A DNA stretch of 64,000 bases from Cladobotryum mycophilum (taxonomy: Eukaryota > Ascomycota > Sordariomycetes > Hypocreales > Hypocreaceae): contig JAVFKD010000016.1 of assembly GCA_036429605.1 (NCBI GenBank), positions 4,278,001-4,342,000 of the forward strand, written 5' to 3'. Under the pieces are notes generated by a model. That model was not told the origin of the DNA and ran no database searches. It saw nothing but the letters and a program-made list of their open reading frames with translations. The position numbers were made by a program, and so were the translations under genes. This document shows positions 31,613 through 43,454 of this stretch, piece by piece (positions within the stretch are counted from its first letter, which is position 1; every line of letters begins with the position of its first letter).

Positions 31613-32258
31613 TCTGCTCTGGTCGTACCGGTGATGCTAGTAGACCCATGAACATCCGACATCCACTGTCGGGCGAGTAATACTACTACGAACAAAAGGA
31701 GCGCGACCACAACGGATGGAATGAAGAAGTAGTCACAATGGAAAGCATCAGTGCTTAGACAGTCTTTCCGAGGTAATCAGGATGGCTCCCCTATTGAACG
31801 GCTCGTCGCGGACAAAGATCCGGCCCTGTGTGTCCGTGAGTATCCGTTAGACTACAGGTTACGTTTGTTAACTACAGAGTACTGTCTGAGGATGCGATCA
31901 ACCCTAACCCTTCTCATGCCAGACGTCTGGATGAGAATGATTTGGAACAGTTTTGTTAAATACCATCTATTTCTCCTTAGACAACATGTAAAAATTGTAT
32001 GATGGCAGCGTTGCTTAGGCTTGTACCTCATGGCATATTCATCAAACATACTCACATTGTAAGCCATGACCTGAAGCGAGGATCAAGATGATGAATGGTT
32101 AGCTGAACCAGACCGCTGCCCAATGTTAATGGCCCGGAAAAAATTGCGACTGTTCCGCAGCAAAATGGGTCATCGTCATGGATGCCACACCTTCAACTCT
32201 CGAGGTCCATCATCGGAACAGTATACACATTTGCGAGTAACATATCAGCCGCGCGACA
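31613..32258. other. intergenic, divergent promoters
   Basis: This lies between the regulator and the HTH gene. No further gene is seen. Confidence 0.5.
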
Positions 32259-32612
32259 ATGTCAGAAAGACAAAGTATCGGCGCTGAAATAAGTCAGGAC
32301 CGCAAGAAGAATTGTGAATTTACCACTGTGCATAAGGCGGCCATGTGCGTAGAAATAGCCGTGGGCAAATCTTTTCGAGCTGTGGGAAAGGACTTTGGCA
32401 CTACTCACTCCACCGTCTACAACATCTATAACCGATGGAAGGAGAAAAGCCTCGAGAGGAAGCCAAGATCAGGACGTCCTAGGACGTCAACAAGACGCAG
32501 ACCCAGCAAAGCCAAGGTAAGTTGTCCCGCTCACTTGCTGGGGCCAAACTTGTTTAGTAACACGGAATGCGCCGGTAGGCATAAAGAGGAATGGGATATT
32601 TCTCGCCAATAA
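32259..32612 (+). CDS. small HTH protein, Tc1/mariner transposase-like N-terminus
   Basis: The open frame gives 117 residues. Residues 20-75 form a helix-turn-helix: an AAMCVEIAVGKSFRAVGKDFG segment and then TTHSTVYNIYNRW. RSGRPRT follows, the GRPR-type hinge that joins the two DNA-binding helix sets in Tc1 transposases. No DDE catalytic domain follows. A strong donor, AAG|GTAAGT, sits at 32517, so the transcript may be spliced. With the TTTAG acceptor the protein would stop at once, at about 86 residues. Either a transposase fragment or a recruited DNA-binding protein. Confidence 0.6.
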   Translation: MSERQSIGAEISQDRKKNCEFTTVHKAAMCVEIAVGKSFRAVGKDFGTTHSTVYNIYNRWKEKSLERKPRSGRPRTSTRRRPSKAKVSCPAHLLGPNLFSNTECAGRHKEEWDISRQ

Positions 32613-34317
32613 TGCCATGAATATGTGTACATCTATAGTTTTGCCGAGGATAGTTAGAGATGTGTCGGACGTGACGACATCGGAGAATCAAGACCTTCGA
32701 TTATGGCCACATGCTTAAGCTGCCTCTCCCGAACGGATGTATACTTCTAAGAAGGCAAAAAGAGTGGGCTTCTCACATTTGGACGGCACATGCTTGTCGT
32801 AGCATATTCCCCTCACTCCCCTCCTCTATCCATGTGGATCTAGAACAGTAATATCATGCACTCGGATGGACCCGGACCCAATATATTATATTGCCACTTA
32901 ACCCCTCTCCTACCCTCTACGAATTAGACAAAAGTGCATATGCAAGCAATCACACACTTACCATTTCCTCCCGCTTCGGGCCGCCATTCACGTCAATAGC
33001 AGCACAGCCTAGACCCCACCTAGTGCTATCTTTCGTCGGCTGAACCTCCTTCAGCAAATGACGATCCACTACCCCTCACTACTTTATATCTTCGACAAAC
33101 ATACAACGGACGGAGTGATATATCCAAATGAAACCGTATGACGAAGGGCTTTGCGTAGTACTCCTCTTTGACCACCAATACACATTGGACACGAACTGAC
33201 TATCGCCACCAGGCGGGACTGTGCAGGTCGCCACAAACATGCATCGGTTTGAATACCATGTTGCTGCGGCACGACCGAATAGGTGCTGAAAGCCAACTCG
33301 GATCGTCGCTCCACTGCCTGCATCATCTGTTAATAGTCGGGGTGTGGTTGGTGGATCATGTCGTATCTATGGATCCATATCTAGAAGCCGGTCCGTCGCT
33401 TGTTCATTGTATGAGAGTATTGTGATTGCGTAGCACATTGGACAATATTAGACTTGAGGACATAGCTGCTAATGGCTAACGGTTGATGGTGAGTGTGATA
33501 TATAATACATCTATGTGGCTGCACAGAAGTGTGCTATTGGCCGATTGGCCGCAGTTTGCCTATTGTATAACATTTGCCTTAGCCACAGCACTGCCAAAGG
33601 GCATGTAATTATGATGCATCGCTGTGACCTCTGTCGACAATCCATTGAGCTGCATAGCGCAGAAACGGCTTATTCATGCAGGAAAACTTCACGTAATATT
33701 GCATGTGCATGCAGAGAACTATTTTGTATTAAAGCTGAGGTCTCCATCTCCAGCCCGATGGACATGGGCCCATGTGATGTCTACACAATCGACGGACTTG
33801 CCGACCCCTCCTGAGTTTGTTCTATGTTGTTATTTGACCACTAAAAGTCAACTGCAACATTGATACATCAAAGCTAGTTGCGACTGAGATGTGGAGAGTC
33901 GAGATTGCTACGTAATGTGACTACTCAACCGTGACGGGATGGTCTCAAATTTGTAGCATACAGGTATCAAAGAGGGGGAGAATACGCGTTCCGGCCAATC
34001 TCGAATGGCCACATTGCCAATATGCCCCTCGGGAATTGTAACTGAAGGGTTAAGTCATCATACGGGTCATCCTACAATTTTGAGTTATCAGCTGCTAGAA
34101 AGGGGGATAACATGGTGGCGAATGACATCGTGATACGGAGATGCCTCTTCGTTGCTAGTAAAACTCCGTTGAGGGCACATTATATAAAGCTGGTCATCCT
34201 CCCCTATATGAGTGAATGAAATCTCAAACTCTTCCAACCTCAGCTCAAATCTTCAAACGCATTCCTTGATCAACTTCAAACTTCACTTCTTTTCTCATCT
34301 ACACACTCGAACCCAAC
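32613..34317. other. 1.7-kb intergenic, lectin promoter at right
   Basis: No convincing gene. A TATATAAAG box at about 34180-34188 lies some 130 bases before the lectin ATG and is followed by a C/T-rich leader, a typical layout of highly expressed fungal genes. Confidence 0.5.
34180..34188 (+). promoter_or_regulatory. TATA box of the lectin gene
   Basis: TATATAAAG is followed by a long C/T-rich leader up to ATG 34318. The distance is right for a start site about 30 bases downstream of the box. Confidence 0.5.
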
Positions 34318-34759
34318 ATGTCTCACAACACCCTTGGCAACGGCGAGTGGCTGAAGACAGGCAGCAGCCTGTTTAGCCCAGACGGTTCCGTCGAGTTCAA
34401 GATGCAGGGCGACGGAAAGATCGCCATTTACTGGGGTGGTGAATGCCGATTCCAGAACACGGTAGACCAGCGCAGTGGTGTCAAGGGCATCAAGATGCAG
34501 GAGGACGGTAACCTGGTCATGTAGTAAGTCCTTCATCGCTTCCTCTCCTAGCCCTTGAGCTATTGCCATATTCTGTTCTTAGAATGTTTCGTTTTGCTAA
34601 TGAGATGTCTTGTGCAGTGACAACAATGGAACCGCTATCTGGCATACCAACACTGCCAGCCCAACTGGCGACAGCACCGTTATCTGCGCTGTGCAGAATG
34701 ATGGTAACGTTGTGCTTTACAAGGGTACTCCCATTTGGGCCAGCAGCACCAACAAATAG
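34318..34759 (+). CDS. GNA-type mannose-binding lectin (bulb-type)
   Basis: Exons 34318-34523 and 34618-34759, with a GTAAGT donor and TGTGCAG acceptor, sum to 348 nt (115 residues). It is a single B-lectin domain. Two sugar-site motifs of the QxDxNxVxY type are visible, MQEDGNLVMY (split by the intron) and VQNDGNVVLY, and a diverged third, MQGDGKIAIY. The domain folds as a beta-prism that binds mannose. There is no signal peptide, as in other cytosolic fungal lectins that act in defence against animals that graze on the mycelium. A strong TATA box and a pyrimidine-rich leader suggest high expression. It stands alone, 400 bases from a transposon nest. Confidence 0.92.
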
Positions 34760-35160
34760 TGGGAAGCGACGTAGAGGGCATCCTTGGATGACTCCGTCAA
34801 ACCGGGTAGAGGAGCTCCCTGGACAAAGGAGATCGTCCAATTTGTATGGGCTCAATATGTGGTGTGTAATGTAGTATCTCAAAGTATATAATACTACTTT
34901 TGACCATGTAAACATCTTTTATTTCCTATCTGCGATCTTGTTAAGTGCACATAATATGGCCAAGCAGAATGAATAACTAGTAAGAAATGGCGATCTTTGA
35001 TCAGTTGGAACTATTCAGATGTAGACTTTTTTTTGTTCACTATTTTATATATGCTGTTTAGTTGCACACAACCCAGTTCTGTTGATGACGACGCCGATAT
35101 CATCTTACCAGGCCCTACTTCCCGGTATTGCCTTATTAAGATCAATATCCAAATAACGGA
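34760..35160. other. intergenic between lectin and transposon
   Basis: Lectin 3' flank, with nothing recognised, up to the target-site TA of the outer transposon. Confidence 0.5.
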
Positions 35161-36576
35161 TAACGTATTCCATAAACGAGTGTGCTACACAAGCGAGTAT
35201 GCCACCCTTTACCACCTTGTGTAAAAAAACAAAATTAGCCTTTAATACTTTTTAATTTATATTAAATATTTAATTATTATAATAGTATTAAGAAAAATAA
35301 TTATATTTTTTATTTAATTATATTTTTTTATAAATTTATATATTATAGCTAGTTTTATTATATTTATTATAGTATAAAACCTTTATATAAGTAAACTTTT
35401 TTTATTATTTTTTTTATTTAATTTATTTATTTATATTTTTTTAATTTAATTAATTAATTCTTTTTTAAATAATAAGTATACTTTTAAGTTATATATAAGT
35501 TTTTTTTATTTTATAGTATTTATTTAATATTTTATTTATTATATAAAACTTAAAAATCTTTTTATATAAAAGTATTATTTAATATATAATTATTATTATA
35601 TCTTTTATAAATTAATTAATTATAATTAATATTATAATTAAAAAGTTATTTTAATAAATAAAAATATAATTTTTTATATACTTTAACTATAAAATAATCT
35701 TATATATATTTTTTAGTATTTTAAAGATTTAAAATTATATAAATTAAAATAATATTTTTAAAAGTATTAATATTTATAATTTTATATTAAATATTAAAAG
35801 AATATTTTATAAATTAAATAATAATAAATTAGTTTTTTTAAAATCTTTTTTAATATTTTTTTTATTAATTATAATAAAAAATATTATATAAAAAATATAA
35901 AAAAACTTAAACTTACTAATATATATAATATATATATATATTAAGTTTTTAATTTATTAATTATATATTTATTTTAATAATTTAAAATAATTAATATTTA
36001 ATAATTAAAAAAAATATAAAAAATAAAAAAATATATAAACTATAATAATTTTATATTTTTTATAATAAAGCTTAAATGCTATTAAATAATAGTTTTTATA
36101 ACTATTAAAAATAAATATTTAATAAATCCTTTTTATATAAAAAGTTATATAATAATTAAAATATTTAATTTAATTTAAGTTAATTTTATTAATAGTTTAA
36201 TTATTTTTTATTATTATAATATATTAATTTATTAAAAGATTATACTTTTAATATTAATTTTTAAAATAATATTATATAATAAAAATAATAAATAATAATA
36301 TTATTTAATTTATTTTATTAATACTTTAAATTATAATTATTTATTTTTAATTATTAAATTAAAATAATTTAGTTTTTATATAGTTTTTTAAAATTATAAT
36401 TATTATATTTAAAAAGATAATACTTATTATAAAATTAGTTTTATTAAAGTTATAAAAATTATTATTAAAAATTTTATATTTAGTTTTAATATTTTATATA
36501 AGTTTAAACTAAATATTAATAAATATTAGGTTTTTATATTTAATTTTCTAATAATTATATTTATAAGTTTAATATA

Positions 36577-38438
36577 ACGTACATATATAAGGGATGCACT
36601 AACCAAGTGGATGCACTACTTCTCTTCTTTTTTATACTCTTTTTTATATTATTATAAATTTCTCAATACATAATCATACGATAGAAAAGTAGCGATAAGC
36701 ATTTATTACTAGCTCTTTAGGCTCTCTAAAATGATTTTTTATTAGGTATTCGAGCTACTGTAAAGTTATACTTAGTTGATTATATAATACTTTTTTATTG
36801 TAAAAATAGGCAATGCGCCTAGAGCAATTGTATCCCGAAGTCAAGGAGGCTTATAGATTTAAAAGAATCTATTATAGTTTAATATATTCTTAACCTAGAA
36901 TCTCGATTATTTTCTCCCTGGCTTTATAGTATGGAAGATATAGCGAATCGACTGCTTGTTGATCGCGATGCGTCTTTAGTTAGTATATGCTAGGCTTTAA
37001 ACTTTGTTAAGCGTTATGTAGAGCTATTTACGCGTTTTATGCGTAGATATGACTATAAGAGGGCTTTATACGAAGATCTAGATTTAATTTTAGCTTGGTT
37101 TTGGCTTATATAGAATACTATTATAAAATATAGTATATAAGAGGTAGATTTTTATAATTTCAATGAGACTGGCTTTATGATAGGTATAATCTTAACTACT
37201 ATAGTTATTATAAGCTTAGAAAAATACGGTAGACTAATTTTAGCCTAGCCAGGTAATAAAGAATAGGTTTCTATAATTTAAGCTATTAATTCCTAAGGCT
37301 AGGCTATCCTGCTATTTATTATAGTTACAGGGTAGTATTATCTAATTAACTAGTATAAGGATAGTATATTACCTTCTAACTAGGTTATTACAACGATTAA
37401 TAACAACTAGATTATAAATAAGAAAGGTATAGAATGGATTTAGTACTTTAAAAAGTATATTAAGCCGCGATCTTATAGAGGATATTGTTTTCTGATTATA
37501 GATGGGTATAAAAGTTATCACTCTATAGAATTTAAGCTATTCTATAAGAATCATAATATTATTACACTCTATATACCGTCTCATTTATCATATATTCTTT
37601 AGCCACTTGATGTTGGCTGTTTTGGGCCTTTGAAAAAGGCATATGGGCGAGAGATTGAAGGGATGATAAAAGGCTATATTACGTATATTTCTAAGACGGA
37701 CTTTCTGCCTGTATTTTTTGCTACACACTAAGCTGTAATAATTAAAAATAATATTAAGGGAGCTTTTAGAGGCACAGGGCTTATTCCACTTGATCCTAAA
37801 AGTGTTTTATTATGGCTAAATGTGACGATATGTACGCCAACGCCGGCTAAAGGGGTAATTAATCTACTTAATCTTTGGGTTCCAAGGACGCTAAATAACC
37901 TAATTAAGGCAAATTCATAGACAGATTACATTAAGAAATGAATTAGCTATTATTAAGAAAGCTCACTGTTATTAATTTTAGCTACTATAGATCAGTTTGC
38001 GAAGGGAGTATGCGGAGTAATATATCAGTTAGCCCTTTTAAAGGCAAAGAACAAAACACTTTAAAAAGTAAATACAATATTAAGTAAGCGGTGTAAGGCA
38101 AAAAAAACATAATTACGTTAAGATAGAAGTATAAGTATTGCCGAGGGACAGGCTCTTTAGGATCAAATAAACATCAACCAATAAGTAAAGCAAGAAAGCC
38201 GCTAAAGTAAAGGCTAGAAGATAAAGGATCGGGGGAAAAGCAAGCAATGCAGTATATGCAGTAAGGCTGGTTATAATACATAAACATATTAGGCTAATGT
38301 AGAAACGTCTAGTAAAGAGAATAGCAATATAAGTTAATTAATTTTGTATAGTGTGGTTATTATTTTTTAATGTAAAGTATGTAAAATAAGGTAAGGTAAT
38401 GCATCCACTTGGTTAGTGTATCCCCTATACATGTACGT
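36577..38438 (+). mobile_element. inner pogo/Fot-type transposon nested in the outer one
   Basis: Terminal inverted repeats at 36577-36617 and 38398-38438 (41 bp, four mismatches, all transitions) begin ACGTACAT and are flanked by TA. Each holds two direct copies of GGATGCACT-like sequence. The element is 1862 bp. It is less A+T-rich than its host sequence, which dates it as the younger insertion. Confidence 0.88.
36930..38310 (+). pseudogene. pogo/Fot-type DDE transposase, RIP-inactivated
   Basis: With stops ignored, the plus strand keeps recognisable blocks: FNETGFMIG near 37157, where the first catalytic Asp of the usual DETGF is Asn, a G-to-A change; IDGYKSY near 37496; and PLDVGCFGPLKKAYG near 37611, followed by GAFRGTGLIPLDPKSVL. 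Many stops are TAA or TAG where the family has Gln. The enzyme would have cut and pasted the element in the nucleus. It cannot be functional now. Confidence 0.8.
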
Positions 38439-38942
38439 TATATAGAGCTTTAATTAATATTTAATAAAATTTAATATTTAATTTTTATTAATTAATAATA
38501 TATTATATATATATAATAAATAATTAATTATTTTTTTAATATTATATAATTTAAAAAAAATAATTATATAAATAAATTAATTATATATTTAAATATAATT
38601 TTTTTTTAATTTTATAAAATTTATTAAATTAGCTTTTATATTATATTATAAAAGCTATTTAATATAATACTAATTTAAAATTATATAATTAATATTATAA
38701 ATTTTTTTTATAACTTTAAAATTTAAATCTAGGTCTTTTTTAAAAGCTCTAAAAACTATAATAATTTTACTTTTATATAAAGGTAATACTATTTAAGATT
38801 ATTAAGGAATTTAATATATTATAATAGAGGTAAATATAGTGGTAAAGGGTGGCACACTTGTTTATATGGCACACTCGCTTATAGAATACGTTAGATATAT
38901 GTACTCTTTCACTATTAATCGGCCTAATTGCTCTATGAGATC

Positions 38943-40504
38943 CTATCTATGGTTCAGCCAGCCAGCAATGGCCTCGAGGTCACTCAAAAATGTACTCCAG
39001 GCAGTGCGTTGGAGATCAATCAACGTGTTCCAATCTTCTGCAATTAATGCAGCTAGGCCAGCACTGTGGGCATCCAGGCGGTCCGAGACGCTGGTGAAGC
39101 AAGCCGCTGTCCCACTCAGGGCTTCGGCAGCTGCCGCTCCAAGAGAGCGCGACTCATTGGTCCAGGTGCACTTACACATAGAATCAGAGGATAATTTACT
39201 CCCACCTTGTTCCAGGAATAGAGGCAGCATGCCACCGTGCCTCGCGGGAAGCAGAGGGGGCTTGGGCCACTCAGATAACCTGTCAAGGGCGAGACCATTT
39301 ACCGACCAGCGAGGACCGGTAACCTGAGGGAAAGCCATGCATAGCACTAGCTTAGCTGCACAAGAGTCACTCCTGGAGGCAGAAGCAACGGAGTCGCGCA
39401 ACCAGACCAGTATCTCACCTCCAGTGAAGCCAGCAAATAACGCCCAGAGGACCCCATTGACATGGTTGCCGTGAGATAGGTCTCGAGGAAGATCGAAGAG
39501 GTCGTGAATAAGCGCCCAGGTCACGAGAAGGCGAGTGTCTTCGGCACTGCGCCGGTCGCTGAAAGGTGATGCACAGCCCGTCATCAAAATGGCAGACTCC
39601 CGAGCACCCGCATCTGCCATTCGGCTAAGCCATATATCCCGCACAGATGGCAAGGGCCCGTGGAAGATTGGAATCGTGGGAGCGCGCAGGCATTCGATGG
39701 CCAGAACCTTCATAGGCGACAAGTTATCGTGATACCCCGTAGTGCATGCCCTAACCAGCGAAGGTAAGACGTCAAAGATCTTTGCGACCTGCTCTTTAGG
39801 CATGTCCCCTCCATCGGCCATGTCAGCCCAGGAGGTAATGGATGTTACCAGCGCCGCTGAGAACTGAGTATCCCAGTCGAGTTCTAGGGCCCAGAAGTAG
39901 AGCAGATTGGACCCTAATCCAATGTCGATGAAAGGTGCACGATGTCCTGCGTAATAAAGGGATGGATAAGACGAGGTAGGGATATATCGTGCCAGTTCCG
40001 AGCTGACCCGTGTCCATGATGCAGCATATGCCAAGAAATCTGCACGGCGGGTCGAACCCCATATGAGCTGACCTTCCCACGGTTCGCACTCATCATGCGC
40101 ATTAACAAGTCTAGTGGCGAAGGCTGCCAGCCAATTGGTACCCTGCAGGTGGGCAACCTCGGTGGCTACGGCGTTGAAGTGGTCACTGAGCTGCCGGATC
40201 CGAGGAGGAGATCGACGACAGGGGTGAAGCGACACAGAGGAGTGGCACTGGATCTGGCGGGTATCTGAGGGAGGCCGGAACGCTTTCGATGTTGCAACCA
40301 AGCTTTATGGCGCTCCTGTATCTTAACGATCAAAGGACGGTTGTCGCGCTCAAACTCCACCAGACATTGCTCACACTGACAGCCACTATTGTACCCGTCA
40401 CACATGCCAATAGATGTGCTACTGAAGTTGAATTGCCCCCAACCTCGTGGGTTAATATCGCCAAACTGACTCTCCCCCTCACCTGAAATCCAGGAGTACA
40501 CCAT
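38943..40504 (-). CDS. unrecognised enzyme-like protein, weak terpene-synthase resemblance
   Basis: The main open frame reads from about 40270 to the stop at 38943 (about 440 residues). An upstream frame with ATG at 40504 is probably joined by one or two introns near 40230-40480, but the junctions are unresolved; the track start for the long frame is a TTG. The protein has CHSSVSLHP near its start, a long helical body, and VTWALIHDLFDLPRDLSHGNHVNG, which recalls the second metal motif of class I terpene synthases (ND..S...E) in a diverged form. No DDxxD-type first motif is visible. The fold and role are therefore uncertain. The stop lies 52 bases from the transposon end. Confidence 0.5.
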
Positions 40505-41892
40505 AGTACTTCTCAGTTGATGCAAATTACTGAATATAACGAGAAAAGAAGATGGGGGTAAGTTGTTAGAATGCTGCTGATGTTAAACGAGCAGGACATA
40601 ACAGATCTGTTTGAGGAAACTTGGCTTTTATGGCCAATTCCCTAATCCCTCAAGAACGAGGGAACATCTATTCAATAATTTGTCTCAGACATTCTACTTG
40701 AACAGAAATAAAGTCAAATATGGTTTGAGCTCTGGAGTAGCGATACTACGACGGGCGGGAATAAGTCTAGATCCCTTGACTAAGGATGGGCTAATCATGT
40801 CTAAGACAATGAGTAAACAAGCCTAAATGCTGGGTAGCCAGAGTAGGACATTCAGCGATACTTGTACATCTCGCTCTACGGTAATGTCACAAGACCCAAC
40901 TGCATATGGCTGACGTTCGCAGTGTTACCCCGTGTCTCGTACAGCCATGCTTTGATACTACCTGGTAGGTGGCAAATGAGACATGACTGCCGCACTGTTG
41001 TCACCAACAAAGCTGTTTATACAATGTCTAGATCCAGTCAGCCATAGCTGGATGTGGTACCGTCTCAACCGCCTTTGTGATGTGTCAGACATAGAGCAAC
41101 CTACCACTCCGATAGTTGGGGAATTACGAATAGATTTGAACAGCGTTACTTCATAAATGGATCCTTCCAACGAGATGGCGGTGAGGACGCAATTTCTTCT
41201 ACTCAGTCAGCGTAGAGAGAGGGGAGGTATGAAACAACGCTTTGCTGACAATGTTGACAGAGAGGTCAATATAGACATCCAGTATCCTTTAGGCTATGAA
41301 ACGATTATCACAGTAGTATGACTAGATCTAGCCGTTATCTTGTCGCACCTGGATGTGGTACCTGCCGCCGCCCACCCCCTACTCAAAAGAATGCCATAAT
41401 TGCAACCCATCCGCAAAGCTACGAATGAGTTTGGAGGTATCAACAAGCTTAACTAGAACAATACTTTGCTTCCATGACAGTTAGTGTAGTCCAATCAAGT
41501 TGTACCTTTGAGGTCTGTTCCCGGCCCGACGACGATTGGCTTCTCATGGTCGTGATCACGCTAGCATTCTGCACAGGGGGTAAAGACATACAAATACCCT
41601 CCCTCCCGAGACAAATCTTGTCTTTGCCGTCTTCATTTTTGCGGCCGGTTCTTGCTATCACCAGCGCTATACCTGATGCGGAGATGCATGTTTCATCAGT
41701 GGACGTTTCATTGCTGGTATGAGTGTCGATGAGCTTGAACATGAGTTTACAGATATCTTCTTTGTACGCCTTAGATTAGGTAATGATACATTTATGAAAT
41801 CTTCCCAGGCTTAATATTGCTTCTAACATAGGCATATTTCTAACTTATACGTGAGCCTCGTCCGTTGTTGTCTACTCATTTGTAGAAGGTTG
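40505..41892. other. 1.4-kb intergenic, no gene recognised
   Basis: Only short frames are seen. The frame at 41449-41742 on the minus strand has no family feature. Confidence 0.5.
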
Positions 41893-42838
41893 TCATTTCA
41901 AATGCTTCCCAAACCAAGCGATGGCCTGGTTCTCGGCGTCTCTGCTCTGTTGATCCTGTTTCTCATTCTTGGCATCTGCTCGGACACAGAATCCATGCCC
42001 GGCACCGTCATAGACCACTACTTCGGTAGGTACCTCGTTGCTCATGTTACCCCAAGTATTTCGAACCGAATCTATTTGTGCCATTGACATGACCATATCC
42101 TTGTCTCCAATAGCCATCGAGACAGGCTTCGTTATCTTCTCCACGTCATCCGGGAGTGATACACCGCTTGGGTGGCCCGTAAAGACGGCATCGACGAGTG
42201 GCCTTCCGTTGGATGTGCAAACCATGTCGGAATGTGCGAGTGTCAAGACTGGTTTGCCACCCCAGCAAAAGCCAGCCGTACCGATGGGCAATGTGGCGCC
42301 CTCTTCGGCTCGCAAGTCTTGAAAGAAGGACAGAATCTTTGGCCATGCAACACCAAATCTATTGCTTAGAAAGAACGGGACTGCACCATATGCAATCTTT
42401 GAGATGTACCATCTGGCAACTGTTAGCCGTAGTGTACCCAAAATTGTTTGAGATTCAACGTACGGTTTCCGTAAGGTATCCCAGACGGAGCTATTGTCAG
42501 TCAACTTTGGCATGAGATCCTGTCTCAAGATGTCAGTTATGAGCTTCGAATACGATGAAGCATGAAAGACTTACCAGTAGCCATAATGGGGCTGGTTTGC
42601 CATCCATAAAATCTGGGAGATAGACCGTGTAGCTCCCAAGGATAGCGTAGTGGTCGACCAGAAGCCTATTGTTCACAAACTCCCAGCCAAATGCATCTGG
42701 AATGATGACAATAATGCCCTTTGGGTCCACGCCTTCTGGTGGTAGGGCCACATACGTGTTTCTTCCATGAATCTTGGTGATGTTCCCCGTTGGCGTTCCT
42801 TCATGGACATGTCCTTTGAAACAATCTGGGCACGACAT
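41893..42838 (-). CDS. dienelactone hydrolase family protein
   Basis: Exons 42838-42575, 42519-42464 and 42412-41893 sum to 840 nt (279 residues). This is an alpha/beta hydrolase of the carboxymethylenebutenolidase type: VIIPDAFGW near 45, the nucleophile elbow GTAGFCWGGK with Cys, the acid in AIGDKDMVMS, and the His in DGAGHGFCVR. The family opens lactone or dienelactone rings and is often recruited in fungal secondary metabolism to hydrolyse or cyclise intermediates. There is no signal peptide; it is probably cytosolic. A TATATAAAG-like box lies about 115 bases upstream of the ATG. It is divergent from the broken FAD monooxygenase, with which it may have shared a promoter. Confidence 0.92.
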
Positions 42839-43454
42839 GATATAATCTTGATTAATGAGCTGAAAACAAATGTGTAATTAGAGATTAGTTATGGGATATT
42901 CAGACACAGGACTGGGTTCAGTTCTGTGTCCCTTGTTGTATGATGGAATGTCCTTTATATGGATTGACCACCACTTCGGTATTAATGTCCACAAACTCCG
43001 GAGGGTTGAGGTTGGTAATGTAGCTGCCAACACTGACGCGTTTACAACGAAAAGAGATACAAATTTAAACGCCAGAACGCCGGGTCTCGTCAATCTTATT
43101 TATCCGCCTCGGTATGAGCTCAAGTCCGCGCTCTGGTGAAGGCAGCGAGCGTTTCGGTAACTATCCTAGGGGTCAGCGGTTGGTCCCGGATACCCATGGA
43201 TCAGGGCGGAGGCTAAACCTGAAATGCTCACACTTGATATAATCATAGACGGAACTTTGCCCTTGCACAGATTGAAGATGGATAATTTCGGTGGAATGGG
43301 AAAATCAGTTATTAAATCATGTTCAAGATGGATTCAGGATCTGGTGATAAATACTGTGATATATGCTCGTTAGTTGAGTGAGAGGCTGTCACTTTGTTGC
43401 AGGCAAACTCGACTCCATCTACTGCATTATCCGTGCCCAACCACATTACTCACA
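42839..43454. promoter_or_regulatory. divergent promoter region, DLH and FAD monooxygenase
   Basis: 616 bases between two outward-facing starts. No further gene is seen, and no regulator-binding site can be named with confidence. Confidence 0.5.

Larger units (their letters stand above)
35163..38891. mobile_element. outer DNA transposon, RIP-degraded, with nested insertion
   Basis: Left arm 35163-35215 and right arm 38839-38891 are inverted copies of a 53-bp sequence beginning ACGTATTC and ending CCCTTTACCAC. They differ at eight positions, all transitions. The outermost bases are flanked by TA on both sides, which fits the TA target duplication of Tc1/mariner/pogo elements. Taking out the inner element and its TA leaves 1865 bp. 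The interior is almost entirely A and T, with essentially no CpG and no readable ORF, as expected after heavy RIP. Inside each arm an AGTGTGCCA-like unit occurs twice, reminiscent of tandem transposase-binding sites. Confidence 0.85.

Noticed and set aside
35216..36576. Mitochondrial DNA or centromere as source of the A+T block
   Set aside because: The block is bounded by matching inverted repeats with TA at both ends, so a RIP-hit transposon explains it.
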